Assembly: GCF_964355755.1 (NCBI RefSeq)
Contig: NC_092674.1
Location: 5,649,001-5,713,000, forward strand
DNA: 64,000 bases
From: Antedon mediterranea
Taxonomy: Eukaryota; Echinodermata; Crinoidea; Comatulida; Antedonidae
Direction of reading: 5' to 3'
Each line of letters begins with the position of its first letter. The first letter of the stretch is position 1. The notes beneath the pieces are model-generated. The model did no database searches. It was not told the origin of the DNA and saw only the letters and a program-made list of their open reading frames with translations. Positions 1 through 11,712 of the stretch are shown one piece after another. The position numbers and the translations under genes are program-made.

Positions 1-2160
1 ACTTATTTACTTATTTTCTTTCATTCAAAGCATCTAACTAAAAAAAAATCTAATTCAAATGTAAGCCCATCCTATATAATGAGCCCCATGGTAGACTAAA
101 TAATTGCTTGACCCACTACATTTTGCTTGTTCAACTTCTTTAAAAGAAACCCCAATTACAAAATGTGATTATTGTTTGACCCCACTACATTTATTTTGAT
201 CCTTCTACCTTTAAAAAAACCCCATTGAAAACAACATTGAAAAAAATTATAAAAACCTAAAAAAGTTGGCAAATCATATTCATATGCTCGTTTAACAAAC
301 AACATTGAAATTAAAAAATACGGAAGTTGACATGTCATATTTTGTATGGCATTAGATTATCAAATCCAGTTATCATTTTCATATTATTATTTGAATGTTT
401 ACAAGTATTAAAGTTCTTTTTACAAGTTGTTTTTTTTAACATGATAACTTTAGTTGTCAAAAAAGATAATTTCCTAGCATTGAATTGATAATTTAATTAT
501 AAAAATGTTATTTTTAGGAAGTGCAATGTTCAGAATTAATAATATTAGTTCATTCAATGTGTTAAATTAATTATTTACTGAAGGAGATTCTAAAGAACCA
601 GTTTCCCTAAAGTTTTTTTTAAGTTTGTATATATTTAATTTATACTTTATACATGTTTGCATTGATACTCAAAAGAGTTTCCTCATTTTAGACCTGAGGT
701 GGAAATCCCTACTAAATTTTGCCAAAATAGATAATTAATAATAATACTAATAATAATGACCAGTTGTAGTTGAACTAGAACTGTTAGTAGTAGCAAGGAA
801 CATGCTGGACCAATGTGCTCCAACCCATGCCTCTGTTAAATCAATTTATGAAACATTCCCCTGTCCTATAATTGAGATTTTTTTATATTTCTTAAATGTC
901 TACATTGTGGTTACATATCTTTTTATATGGAAATGCTCAGAATTATTCATATGTCTAAAACGAATTCACAAATCAGGTTTTTTCTTATTTAAGGTGAAAA
1001 AAAACCCTATTTCTTTTTAGCATAAACCATCACATGTAACTGAATATTGGCTGATAAACTTCCCTGCGTCTCGGCAAAATAATCCCAGTTGGGGGATTTC
1101 TTGAGTGTTATGTCTGTACTGTAATTAGTGGTGTATCTACCCTTGATATTTTAATAACTCAAATACTTATTTGTACATATGTACATAATTTCACATTTGG
1201 ATGTCATACCTGCCAAGAAAAAAGAAAACGGTATTAGAGAATGTGTAAAATGTACAAATATTACATAAGATAAAAAAATAATTTGTTTTGTTTGTTCTAA
1301 AATCACAACATCAGTATTTAGTAAGTATTTATGTATTAAAGTCTCACCCTATGACATCACTAAGGCCAGCCAACTTAAACGCAGAGTACGTCTGCATACA
1401 ATTAGCCAACATAAAGTTAACCAAAATACATTTATATTATCTCAAAGAAAAAAAAGTCAATCATTGTAAACCAATATGGCTGGCATTCCAATGATTTAAT
1501 AAACAAACATTTTTGGTTTAATTTCCATATGCACCTATTACAGGTCATATGTAAATATCTTATTTGCATTTGACTTCAGCCTGATTCTTCAACAAGTTAC
1601 CACGATAAACCACAATTAATTAACCGATTTACGCTGCAATGAAAAGCTGATTTCCAGTAAAAGTAATATGCGACGATTTACAGAGTACAGGCCTATTAAT
1701 CTAGGTCCATCAACGCGCCCTCAAGGCATCGTATAGCTAACATGTTTCCTGGCACATTTAGCTTTGCGATAAACATTTTACCGCCTTTTTAGAGCCCATT
1801 GACTGATTACTAAATGAGTCTTGTATATATATCGTACTTCATTGACAGTCTCATATAGGTTATAGGTTAGGTAACCTATTGATTGTTAAGCCGGGTTTTT
1901 CAGTGCCGCAAGCAAAATGTGTTACATTTATAAAGTGCAAAGAGGAATTGAACTATATCCATTCATAACATTTTCTTTTGACATTTTACTATTCTATTTA
2001 TGTATTTTATTACTTTTTTTGTATAGGTTAAACCATGCGGTATAATGCACTATATAATAATGTGTTTTGCTTGCTTCCATGTCGGGGAAATACGTTTCAT
2101 TTTCAACATTGTTCTGCTTCCTCAATCTAAAAGGAAACTTGTGTCTATTCCATGTGCACA
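1..2160. other. AT-rich non-coding stretch with a diverged 69-bp duplication
   Basis: No convincing exon is visible here. Positions about 104-160 and 173-230 are two diverged copies of one segment. Both contain a 'TTGACCC(C)ACTACATTT' core followed by a CTTCT..CTTTAAAA(A)..ACCCCA stretch, offset by about 69 bp. The open frames in this stretch are short and low-complexity. Positions 1600-1800 are less AT-biased than their surroundings and could hold regulatory sequence. Confidence 0.5.
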
Positions 2161-2372
2161 TTAATGTTCCATCTATGCGTTAATGTTACATGTTCAGGAA
2201 TTAATGTTCCACAAGTGCATTAATTTTACTTTAGTTCATTGATGTTCCATATGTGAGTTAATGTTCCATGTGTAAGTAAGTATTTTCTGTTGTTTGCATT
2301 AATGTTTCGCTGTTTACAATAATGTTCCATTGTCTGCTATAATGTTCCATTTGTTAAATTAATGTTCCATTC
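2161..2372. repeat. Degenerate ~20-bp tandem repeat (TTAATGTTCCAT core)
   Basis: The core TTAATGTTCCAT, or a close variant, recurs near 2161, 2180, 2201, 2220, 2239, 2258, 2299, 2319, 2339 and 2359. The spacing is 19-21 bp, with one decayed copy expected near 2278. The bases between cores are poorly conserved, so this is an old minisatellite of about 11 units in which the core has outlasted the spacer. Nothing suggests that it is coding. Confidence 0.8.
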
Positions 2373-4249
2373 TCAAATTAGTATTGTATTTTGTGATGGT
2401 GTTCCACATGCACAATGTACCATGTACATTAGTTTTTTATGTTAGATATCTTAACAATTGAGGTATAAACCTAATATGACATAATACATGTAACATGAAC
2501 GAATCCGAGGCAATGGCCTCTTCTGTCTCTTAAAAAGTACAGTACACTAGCTTTTTTTCAACGCCATTCTTTGAAAACATGAACAATTTTGACTCTAAAT
2601 CAGAATTAATTTTTAAAAATACCCAATATAATATTTATAAACCATAATATGGTCATAATCAATCGTAATTAATTTTCTTAAAATGAGTAATTTATCCTAT
2701 AGCCAATTTAGATTTCTACAATATGTGTTTCAACTACATAACATTTATATTATATTGACGTCTTTTTGTCTAAATATTTCTTCGCATGGTTGCATTTCAT
2801 AATCTGGTCTTTATCTGTTAAAATGCATTTAAACAGTCTATTAATTAGTGCCAACTGAAGTTTAGGTTAATTTGCTCAATGCCAGAATTCTTAAAGTTTT
2901 TGGGTAACTATTTTCTAAAAATAGTTTTAGATATCCTCTGACTTTTCTAATTACAGATGATTTATAATAATTTAAACCATATTTTGCATTTTTACATATC
3001 ACTTTGGATTTTGGCTAATGATTGTACATATATGTGTTTGTAGTTTATGCATTGGCAGAATTGATTTATTAGTATTAATATAGTAGTACTAGTAGTAGTA
3101 CTGTTATTACCAATGAACAATTAAGTGCCAAGAGCTGTTTTACAATTGGCCAATGTTCCATAGCTTTACTGATTTAAAAATGCAATGCAAAAAATGAATA
3201 TCAAGAAAATTTAAGGATTTTAGGCCCACATCCTCCTTCTTCTTCTTGAGGTTTTATAAATCCTGAATACGCCAATGATACCTACTGCGCATATCCTGCC
3301 TTGGCTCTTGTGTTCCACAGCAGTGTTTCGATTTTTGGAATATATTTTCTGTAATTGTACCTTCTGTGTATCTACTCATGTACTTCCTTCTATGTCAAAT
3401 TTGAACAGAATTTTTGTTTTGTTCACAAAAGTTCTGAAAACTATATTTTAAGATTTTAACGAGCCATAAATTTCTACAAAACTGTGTGAAATTCTGAAAG
3501 TTTATTTTAAAACTTGTTTGAATCTGTCGTCAACCAGGGACTGTGAATCTGCAGTAGTCTACCGTAGGTCCGTAATAGGCTACATCCTTACTATAGATAG
3601 TCTGCCTCTTGTCAACAAGTTCTCCATCCAATTTTATTGTAGCAGACATGAAAAGTTCAGTCTCAGTAAAATACTTGGAGAGTAACATTTTGTAATTATT
3701 TATTTTTACATTTTTGCAGTATGTTATGAACAAATAAGATAAGGATTTGGAATGTTTCAAATCAGTTATTTGCCAATTTGTATTTACCATATCAAGTCTT
3801 GACTGGAAGCCAATTTAATGATTTTCATATTAGTAATATCTGTAATTATTACATTTAAATGAAAATTGACAGAGCAGAATGTTAATGGTATGTGGGAGAA
3901 AATTAGTTTGGTAGTCTGTGTAAATTTAAAAAACAGGAGAAATACAGAGGGAGAATGAACAGACAAAGAAACAAAATGAAAACATAACTGAAATAAAAAA
4001 AGTGTCAATGTTTATTTCCATGGTTATTTAGAATTAATCCATAGGCCTTATTGAGACATTTCAGGCATTCTTGGAAGAGATTTAGGAAGTTGAACAAAAT
4101 GTTGCACCTTGATGTATCTGCTGCCCTCAGTGTGGTGGAAGTATTCAAACTTTTGTAAAGTTTGACTTACCATATAAAAAATACTGAACAAAAGTGTACA
4201 GTATATAAACTGACCTTCCTTTAAAATTGTTTTTAAAAAATGGAAATGA
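2373..4249. other. Non-coding, nothing recognised
   Basis: AT-rich sequence without an identifiable gene or mobile element. A short TAGTAGTACTAG-type simple repeat lies near 3084-3110. The short open frames on the minus strand (3530-4008) have no coding character or splice context that I can defend. Confidence 0.4.
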
Positions 4250-4622
4250 GGAAGTCTGCAAATTTAAGTGTTGGCAGTATTTCATTTATAATTTAGGATA
4301 TTTATGTTACCTAATTAAATGGTAAATGTATCCAAAAATAACCACATAGGCCTAGAAGGTATATTTTTCTAGCCTTGACTATTGTTTTAAGCATGAAATA
4401 AAAATAAAGTTAGACTTAGTTCCTAGGTCATAATTGTAGCAAATTGAAAAATCCTAATTATAGAAGCCTTCAGATTTGATCACTGCCATCTTATTTCAGT
4501 TTAATATGCTTATACAATTTAAGATATTTTAATGTAACAAACAATCACCATATCAGCCTAGAAGGTATATTTTTCTAGCCTTGGCTATTGTTTCAAGCAT
4601 GAAATAAAAAAAAGTTAGGCCG
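4250..4622. repeat. Old two-copy tandem duplication, ~208-bp period
   Basis: The segment 'GCCTAGAAGGTATATTTTTC' followed by TAGCCTTG(A/G)CTATTGTTT(T/C)AAGCATGAAATAAA occurs at about 4350-4410 and again at about 4557-4615. Weaker similarity extends upstream of both copies, for example the GGATATTTATGTTAC and AGATATTTTAATGTAAC segments. This indicates duplication of roughly 200 bp followed by considerable divergence. It is non-coding. Confidence 0.75.
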
Positions 4623-6939
4623 AATATACTTCTTCTAGGATTGAGCCTTCAGGGGAGAACAAAGTGTGTTCTCTAGGCGTTTCAAGTCCCTGATGTTTTT
4701 ATCTATGTTTTGACAGCTTTTGGTCAACCTTTCATACTTACATTAAAGGTTCATACCTTGTTAAGTCCAACAGTCGAGGACATTGTTTTGGTGAAGAAGG
4801 TTAAAAATGCTTGCCTTAATTAAATCAATATGCTTTTGTACTTTAATTGGAAAAGCTATTCCAATATTAATTATACACAGGAGGATTTCTGGAAATTTAT
4901 TTGAATATTGGTTCTATTATATTTATGCATTATATTAATTCAATTATATAACATCCATTAAATAATCAATTTATTCTGTGGAAGGAAATTGGTTTGTTTT
5001 TCAATACAATAAAAACAAGACTTTAGGAAAGTTCCTGAAATGACCAATTCAATATGTCATTGATCCATGTATAAAGTGTCTCCATTGTTGACAAAACTGA
5101 GTAAAGTTTAGGACATCTCCAGGCCTCCTATAGAGGGGTTGAAATGGCTAACTTCAAATGAAAATCACTACATCCTATCTGATTGAATTATAATATTAAA
5201 TATATTCTTTAAAACAATATTTAAAGTAACAGATATGAAGATATTGTTACGTAAAATACGTAATTTTAGTTATTTTATACATTTACGCAACCATTCAATT
5301 GATATCCATCCAACTATAATTGTTTTAATTTTTGTGTTTCAATTTACGCACTTTTGTAATTTGTTTTTTGATTGTAATTGTAAAAAGATTTTTTAGATAT
5401 TTATAGAAAGGTTTTATAAATTCCAACAACATTTTCGTTTAATATGTTATTCCAATAGAATTTTATTTTACAATACGTCTTTACATTTCTAGTCGCATAC
5501 ATGAAATAGATTCACACAGATGTGGTTTCTACATTACATGTCAGAAATTTATGAAGATAAATTTTCTGTTCTATTCACATAGGCTAATTGAATGAAAGTG
5601 CTTGTTCGTTTTAAGTTTGCTCACATAGAGTATTTTACCTCTTAAGTGCAACAGCCCATCGATTCTGAGTTTCCTTAGTGAATTAATAAGAAATTTATAC
5701 CACATACAAATTATGACTAATGCATCCCAAGATGTAATTGTTTAAAACCAATCTTAAAATAGTATCAGGAGACGTAGTAAAATTGAACAACCTAGTTTTG
5801 CGACATCCCATGCGTAATATTAGGGATGCTTGTACTACATGGCATCACCACTAATAAACCAACTAATATCTGTGCATATCAGTAGTGTGAAAGCTACCTT
5901 TATTAAGCTAATCTGGAAATTGGGGTGGTGCAAATTCTATCACAACATATATTTATAAATCTCTTCGATGCTGTGGCTGATCGAAAAGTGTATAAAATTG
6001 GCTTGTAGTTTCAAATCAATTGTCTTCCACCACAAGATGATCATGTCAAGGTAGTGCCATGTAGGCCTACATCTGAAAATTATTTTAATAATTCTGAAGG
6101 ATCAGTTCATACTTTTTCTACTGTAGTTTCTGCAGTAGCTAAATTGTTTTACTACAGTAACATGTGTTTGTTTCAATGTGGAAGTTTATGTGCCAATCAC
6201 TGTAATAGATTACTCAAAAAAGTTTGCTTAATGATAAAATAAATGGTTAAAAACAGGTTAAGAGTAAATAAACTTACTGCAGTAGCTACAGTACAGCCTG
6301 TTTCTGCTGCATATTTAGTATTTTTTTAATAGATTTTTTTTTAAATTGACTCAGAATTATTTTGATATACTCCCTAAAATACTAGTACTACAAATACTAA
6401 TAGTCCTGTCCTGGATTTTACAATAAACAGCAGACTACATAATTTTACACATTTACATATCAAATATTATAGCATGGTAAATATAATCAAGTGGTCACCA
6501 TAATACATGCAAAAATGTCTTGTACATTTAAACATTTTTTAAAAGACATAACTGCATTTTTAACCTCTTGTCCCAGATTAGTAAACACACTTCAGCCGTG
6601 TACTCAAGGTATAAAATCTCTCATTTTCTCACATATGACGCATTTTTACTCAAAGTAATGATCACACAGTTAAAATAGAAGTCCTACTTTGATATTTATA
6701 CGTAGTTTTATCGGCATGCGTTTGTGCAAATATTACAGTCAGTGGCAAAAGCTCTTAAATTTTTACTAATCATTGGTAAAATTCTACGCGTACAATTATT
6801 TGACTGTCTTTTATTGAGCATAATAGTTTTTCACTCCATAAGGATGATAAAATGAAGCATTTCATTGTTTCCCCAGCGCTTTCTACTTTATAGAAATTCT
6901 TTTCAAACAAAGACTTTTATTTTCGCACATCCATATTCT
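4623..6939. other. Non-coding, with a solo MITE end at ~6297
   Basis: AT-rich DNA without supported exons. Near 6296-6313 the word GCCTGTTTCTGCTGCATA matches the terminal sequence of the inverted-repeat elements at 45398 and 60772. It is therefore probably a solo end or a remnant of that family. Confidence 0.4.
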
Positions 6940-6990
6940 AAAGCTCTGTCTCTACTATCAAACTTTATTTGATAGTGTAGACAGAGATTT
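6940..6990. mobile_element. MITE-1, minimal ends-only copy
   Basis: The left end AAAGCTCTGTCTCTACTATC and the right end GATAGTGTAGACAGAGATTT are joined through only about 10 bp (AAACTTTATTT). This leaves a 51-bp hairpin. The ends match the terminal inverted repeats of the longer copies at 7727, 44697, 52707 and 60341. It is an internal-deletion derivative made up almost entirely of its two ends. TA flanks both ends, as in the other copies. Confidence 0.8.
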
Positions 6991-7726
6991 AGCGTTTGTT
7001 TGTTTGTTTGATAAAACCTCCATGGTTTTATAGAAAACCTTATCTTATGAATGAATTGCAACCTAACAGGCAACTTATGTTTATTGGTGGTTGTTGCTAT
7101 TGTCAGTTTATTTGGAATAAAAAAATATTTTTTTAAAGAAAATAAAAAAAATATTGTTAAAATTAATTATTATTTATTAATTGTGAAAAACTTTTTAGTT
7201 TATTATTCTTTTTTTACAGGCCTATGAAAACATGTATGTCTTTTTGTCATATAGAGGCCTTCCTTCCATACCATTGTTTTAAAATGAATTTCTACTTAGG
7301 AAACATTCAGTGTCTCATCATGGCCTTTTCTTTTAAGCTGAATACTAATTCTGTCTTCATAATTTGTTTTATCTGTGTGCATTCCAAGTTAATTCAATTT
7401 CTGTGAGGGTTAAAATTTAGTCCTAGTTTATCAAATTTATAAAGAGTGTGTGATAGAACGCTAACAGATTGTAAATTATGTGCTATTTACTGCCTTTAAT
7501 TTGCATTATGAATTTTTTTTAAATGTTTAATTCAGTGGACAAGAAATTTTGATTAGTTTAATATACATGTACTGCTATTATGTAAGTAAATTTCACCTTT
7601 GCCATATTATATAGTCACTATCATAATTATATCATGTTGGCATTCTATTTTGAAATTAATTTAGTTTGAAAGGTTATTCAGAATCTGTCAAAACAAGGCA
7701 AGATCTTAAAATTAGCTAGTGTGTGT

Positions 7727-7875
7727 AAAGCTCTGTCTACACTATCAAACTTGTTTGGCAAAAAAAGTGTGTGCCCAAATATGGTAGTGATATGCTTAAA
7801 AATGGTAGTGGTATGACATCATCATGTCCATATATTTTTTGTCACATAAAGTGTGATAGTGTACACAGAGATTTA
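7727..7875 (-). mobile_element. MITE-1, near full-length palindromic copy
   Basis: The 5' end is AAAGCTCTGTCTACACTATC and the 3' end is the reverse complement type, GATAGTGTACACAGAGATTT. Between them lies a long imperfect palindrome (GTGTGCCCAAATATGG ... CATGTCCATATATTTTTTG) that includes TATGACATCATCATG. TA is present at both boundaries, which fits a TA target preference such as that of Tc1/mariner-like transposases. No coding capacity. Its internal orientation is opposite to the copies at 52707 and 60341. Confidence 0.85.
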
Positions 7876-8660
7876 GAATGAAAAAAAATGTTATATAGTC
7901 CACAAAAAATTGAATAATATATAACATTGGTTCATTTGCTGACTTTTGGGGCGTTTTTTTTTCGTTTTTTTTTATTTACTATTTAAATATAGTAATATTC
8001 TATAGCTTACTAGAATAGGAGGCGCAAAAGTCCTGAGAAAGTCGAGACTCAACTGATGCTAACTGTGATTAGTTAGAAATGAGGGCATATCCAGATACTT
8101 CCACTTTCTTCCTTTTCCTTAATCTTCTTTTCCACTTGCTTTCAAACCAACTTTTGTTTTTTTGTTCTTTACAAATTAAAAATCATTTATAATCTAATAT
8201 ATATATAAGCAAAGAAACAAATAAGCAAAACTTCCAGTTACTATCAACAATTTAATAAAAATATTTAAAGTGTACTCGTTTCAAAATCATATTTCACTGA
8301 TTCAACCTAAATAATTGTAGTTGTAAATGACACGCTTAAATTAACGGACAATGTAACAAGGCCGAATCTTCTTTCCTTCATATCCTTTAATTAACGTCTT
8401 CAATGACGAGAGAGTCGAGGCAAAAACTTACAAATTATCAGCCATTGGCTAACAACAGCTTAAATTACAACATTAGTATCATTGGCTAAAGTGAATAATT
8501 CTGTTACTAAGTATCATTAAAAAATAAAGGCACAACAAAAGAGTATTTGGATGTGTTTTTCTCCAACTTCAATCTGGGCATCATTAAAGACAATGAGGTT
8601 ATATTGTTGGCCTACATTCTAATGTTCAAAATTTTAGACATGGCTGTAGTCGTAATTGTG

Positions 8661-8670
8661 GGGAATTCCC
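8661..8670. promoter_or_regulatory. Perfect kappaB-type palindrome
   Basis: GGGAATTCCC, extended on the left to GGGGAATTCCC, is the classic palindromic NF-kappaB/Dorsal binding word. It lies in a slightly less AT-rich patch (about 8640-8720). It is a single site with no promoter evidence, so a chance match is quite possible. Confidence 0.25.
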
Positions 8671-9167
8671 ACGCCTCCCACTACATCTGTCAGCATCTCC
8701 CCAGCTCAGAATAAACAGGACATTGATTAGTTTACCTACAGTACAGGAAGTATCCTGCAATTGTCGTTGCAGAGTAATAATCACTTTTTTCATCGTTTTC
8801 GGCTTTGAGTAATTTCCCTTTATTGATGTTGTTTAGTGTTTAGCGTACATTTACTCTTCCCATCGGGCTCTGAAACTTATCGTTTCTCGAGTGGCGTCAT
8901 CCTGAACGCTACTGAACAATTTAGAATGACAAGTGTTGTGTTGGTTTGTTATTTAATGTTTTAATATACCATGTATATATTGACCATCATTGGCTATTTG
9001 TAGTAGTTTTAATTCAGCCTCTGGGATTTCTGTTATATAATTGGACATCAATGTTTATGGATTGCTCAATGTAACATGATATTTTTTATTGCAATCTCTC
9101 TCTCGTTGCCCGCCGTTTGATATATACCGAAAATATTTTTCTCTTCTTATTTCTTACCATGTTGTAG

Positions 9168-9212
9168 GCTGTGTTTGATGACGACGGCTCGGATATTGAC
9201 GTCGATTACGAT
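9168..9212 (+). CDS. Candidate 45-nt exon (acidic peptide), unidentified gene
   Basis: A pyrimidine-rich tract (TTTTTCTCTTCTTATTTCTTACC) ends in GTTGTAG at 9167. It is followed by a CpG-rich segment unlike its AT-rich surroundings. Phase 0 reads AVFDDDGSDIDVDYD, 15 codons up to a GT at 9213. That donor (GTACGA) is weak. An alternative donor (GTAATT) at 9220 would give a 52-nt exon. A second frame is also open (LCLMTTARILTSITM), so the reading is not unique. I do not recognise the peptide. The other plus-strand exon candidates do not continue it in phase, so if it is real there are exons I have not found. Confidence 0.35.
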
Positions 9213-9386
9213 GTACGATGTAATTTTTCAAATTATCAATAGTTTATAAGTTATTTGCAAAATAATACTACACTGTCAAAAAAGTTTGTTTATTAAAAAA
9301 TACCTCACTGAAATGTACTGGCAGTACAGAAGAATGGGCTAGTAAACATCCAGGCCCAGTCAATGGGTTAAAGACTGTTTTCCATG

Positions 9387-9459
9387 CAAGTTGGAGTTTC
9401 CATAATTCATGGTAAACTTCCATGGACCATTTGCCATGAATTATGGAAAGTCCAACTTG
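9387..9459. repeat. 73-bp hairpin: 26-bp stem with one mismatch, 21-nt loop
   Basis: The left arm 9387-9412 begins CAAGTTGGAGTTTCC and the right arm 9434-9459 ends GGAAAGTCCAACTTG. They pair over 26 bp with a single C/G mismatch. The loop (9413-9433) contains the palindrome CCATGG. The size and shape match a microRNA precursor, but the near-perfect pairing is equally typical of a small palindromic MITE. No other copy was noticed in the window. Confidence 0.7.
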
Positions 9460-9463
9460 GCGT

Positions 9464-11489
9464 AGTTGGTTTCATTTTATGTCTACCAGTATTGCTCACT
9501 GAACTAAATGCTAAACACAACAATCTTGGCCCCCCATTGTTATACTTCATTGGCAGTTAACACCAAAAGGAAAATCCCACAGGGCTTAGATGTGTTCTTA
9601 GCAGTAGATGAGCAAGCACTTTTCATATGACACGATATGACATTTAAATCCATAGTGACATTGTTTCTACATATTCAAGTCATTTTATTTATGAAATCTC
9701 AGGAGGAAAAGCAGTAAATACCAAAGGGGGGTTGAAATTCTCACATGAATTGGCAATATGATCAATTCTTTCTATTGCTCACACATTAGAAAAAGGTCAA
9801 TGATGCGTATGAGAAAGATATTTTACAAACATTGTTAAATCAACTTGTTGTCCAGTCGACACTTGTACCGCATTTTGCACTGCAATATGTATCATGCCGC
9901 TAAATGGCATGCATGCAATATATTACATGCAGAGCAGTGCCGGACCAAAAATATGTGCAACCGGGATTACTCAAAATGTAGTGTGGTTGGTGTGTGTATA
10001 CTTTATACATAGATCATATTTCGGCAACTCTTACCAAAACCAGCTATTTTTATATATTTTCTTTTGGTGCCAATGGCCCCCAATTCATTTTTATTATTCA
10101 AAGTCAAACTTTGCAGAAAACAGACTGTTTCAATCCAACCCAATGCTTTCTAGTTATTGGGAAAGTGTGATGTAATTATTATTTTACAATGTCCTTTCAT
10201 CATATGCATGATTGGCCAGTACCAACTAGGTCATATTCTTTTATGATCATAATCAGACAATTATTTTACCAACATCAAAAAAAGGACAAAAATGAATCGT
10301 GATTCATAATCATATTTTACCTATTAAAACTTGGCATACATTTTTAATTCACGTACGTATGATAGTTGACTAACCTTATCTATCACTAATTTCAGTTTTG
10401 GTTTTTGTGGTATTTTGTTCAAGATGTTTATAGTTTTGCATATTTTTATCATAAATTTCAGGTTACTCAAATGCCAAATCCAATTATTTTTACTTGTGTG
10501 GTAATTGCATTTAATGGAATAAAGAGTTAATTTTTAAATTAATAGTGACAGTTTTACTATTATTATCATAATTGTTTTTTTAGTTAATTAGGCAAAAATG
10601 TTTTACTAGTTAACGCATACCAAAACCTTAAAAGATTGGGATTTTTGTTTTTATAGGCGAAAATGTAGATCATGCCTGTGAAAGTGTATTAGAGAATTAA
10701 GAAAAACAACGTACATTATGTGATTGGTACAAAATGATCAAGAAGTTTCATATCAATGGTCATAAAATAATTTGAATCCAAATTGCCCAAATTTAATACG
10801 TCACTTGCTTTGTACCAAAGAAAAAATAACAATATAAGTAATTGGAAATATAATTCATTCTAAAACGAAACTAAATCTAATAAGAGTGAAAAATCAATAT
10901 AAAATAGATTAATCAATTGCTAGATTGAGTTTCAGAGCACGCTTCTGTAGGGTATGGTCAAATCCAAGTTCATGTTATTGTACATGCATATTTATGTTAG
11001 TATAGTGTTGATATCGACACCCACCCACAGTTGATAAGTTAGTCCAGCAGTGTGTGTCCTTCTTTCCACGTATTATTTTCCTAGCTTTTCATACTTGCTT
11101 TTCGTCTGCCTAAAAACATAGTGAAATATGTCTTTAAATTCAATGTTTTTACAGCTTTTTGTCCTTAAACAATAAAAACGATGTAGTTTTCCAGGGATGA
11201 CCAATGGCATTCATGGATCTCCTACCGTGTTTATCATGTCCAGCCGTGTCCAGTGTTATTTCTGATAATGGTCAAAATGACTGTGTTTCTTCAAGTTATT
11301 GTGAAGGTCATGCTAAACTAATAGTAAACTACTAGGATGTTTTTATTGATTCTTTTCTGAACTGTCTGTACCCTCCAGCAGTTTGTGACTTCTGCACTTT
11401 TCTAGGTGTTTTACTTTTTTTTCTAGAGTTGATCTTATTCCACAGACTTTTTACCACAATGAGCTTTTGACTAAATGAATAAACAATAT
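9464..11489. other. Non-coding, nothing firmly recognised
   Basis: AT-rich sequence. Around 9930-10080, GCAGTGCCGGACCAAAA on the left and TTTTGGTGCCAATGGCCCCC on the right look like loosely inverted ends of a decayed element, but the match is too weak to call. The 93-codon open frame across 9894-10175 covers this stretch and has no recognisable protein. Confidence 0.35.
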
Positions 11490-11501
11490 TAATAAAGCTT
11501 A

Positions 11502-11700
11502 AAAAGATAAAAAGGTGAGTCTCGTATTCATTCTGAACGTAGGGGAATGAGCTGTTAGGAGCTCATTGTACTAAGCCTCGGCATTATGTGGTAGGGTGGC
11601 CAGTTCCTTTCCACGCCGCCTTTTTTCTCCCTAGTATTTTCAACCAGGTCTATCTGTATGACAGTCAAGTGTCCTAACCACTCGGCTATCCAACTCCTCC
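11502..11700 (-). mobile_element. tRNA-derived SINE (family A), internally deleted
   Basis: Read on the minus strand from about 11700, the head GGATAGCCGAGTGGTTAGGA is an RNA polymerase III A-box in a tRNA context. An anticodon-like CTGTCAT arm and GACCTGG follow. The body shares AAGGAACTGGCCA..CCTACCACATAATGCC and the GAGCTCCTAACAGCTCATT hairpin with the copy at 47341. The plus-strand flanks are TAATAAAGCTTA (11490-11501) and TAATGAAGCTTA (11701-11712). These form a 12-bp target duplication with one mismatch, which fits LINE-assisted insertion. Relative to the 47 kb copy, the sequence between two ACCTGG(G)TT(C/G) direct repeats is missing, and the B-box has been lost with it. Confidence 0.85.
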
Positions 11701-11712
11701 TAATGAAGCTTA

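Noticed and set aside
9894-10175. 93-codon plus-strand frame
   Set aside because: It begins in a possible decayed element (GTGCCGGACC...GGTGCCAATGG) and is low in coding character. No family recognised.
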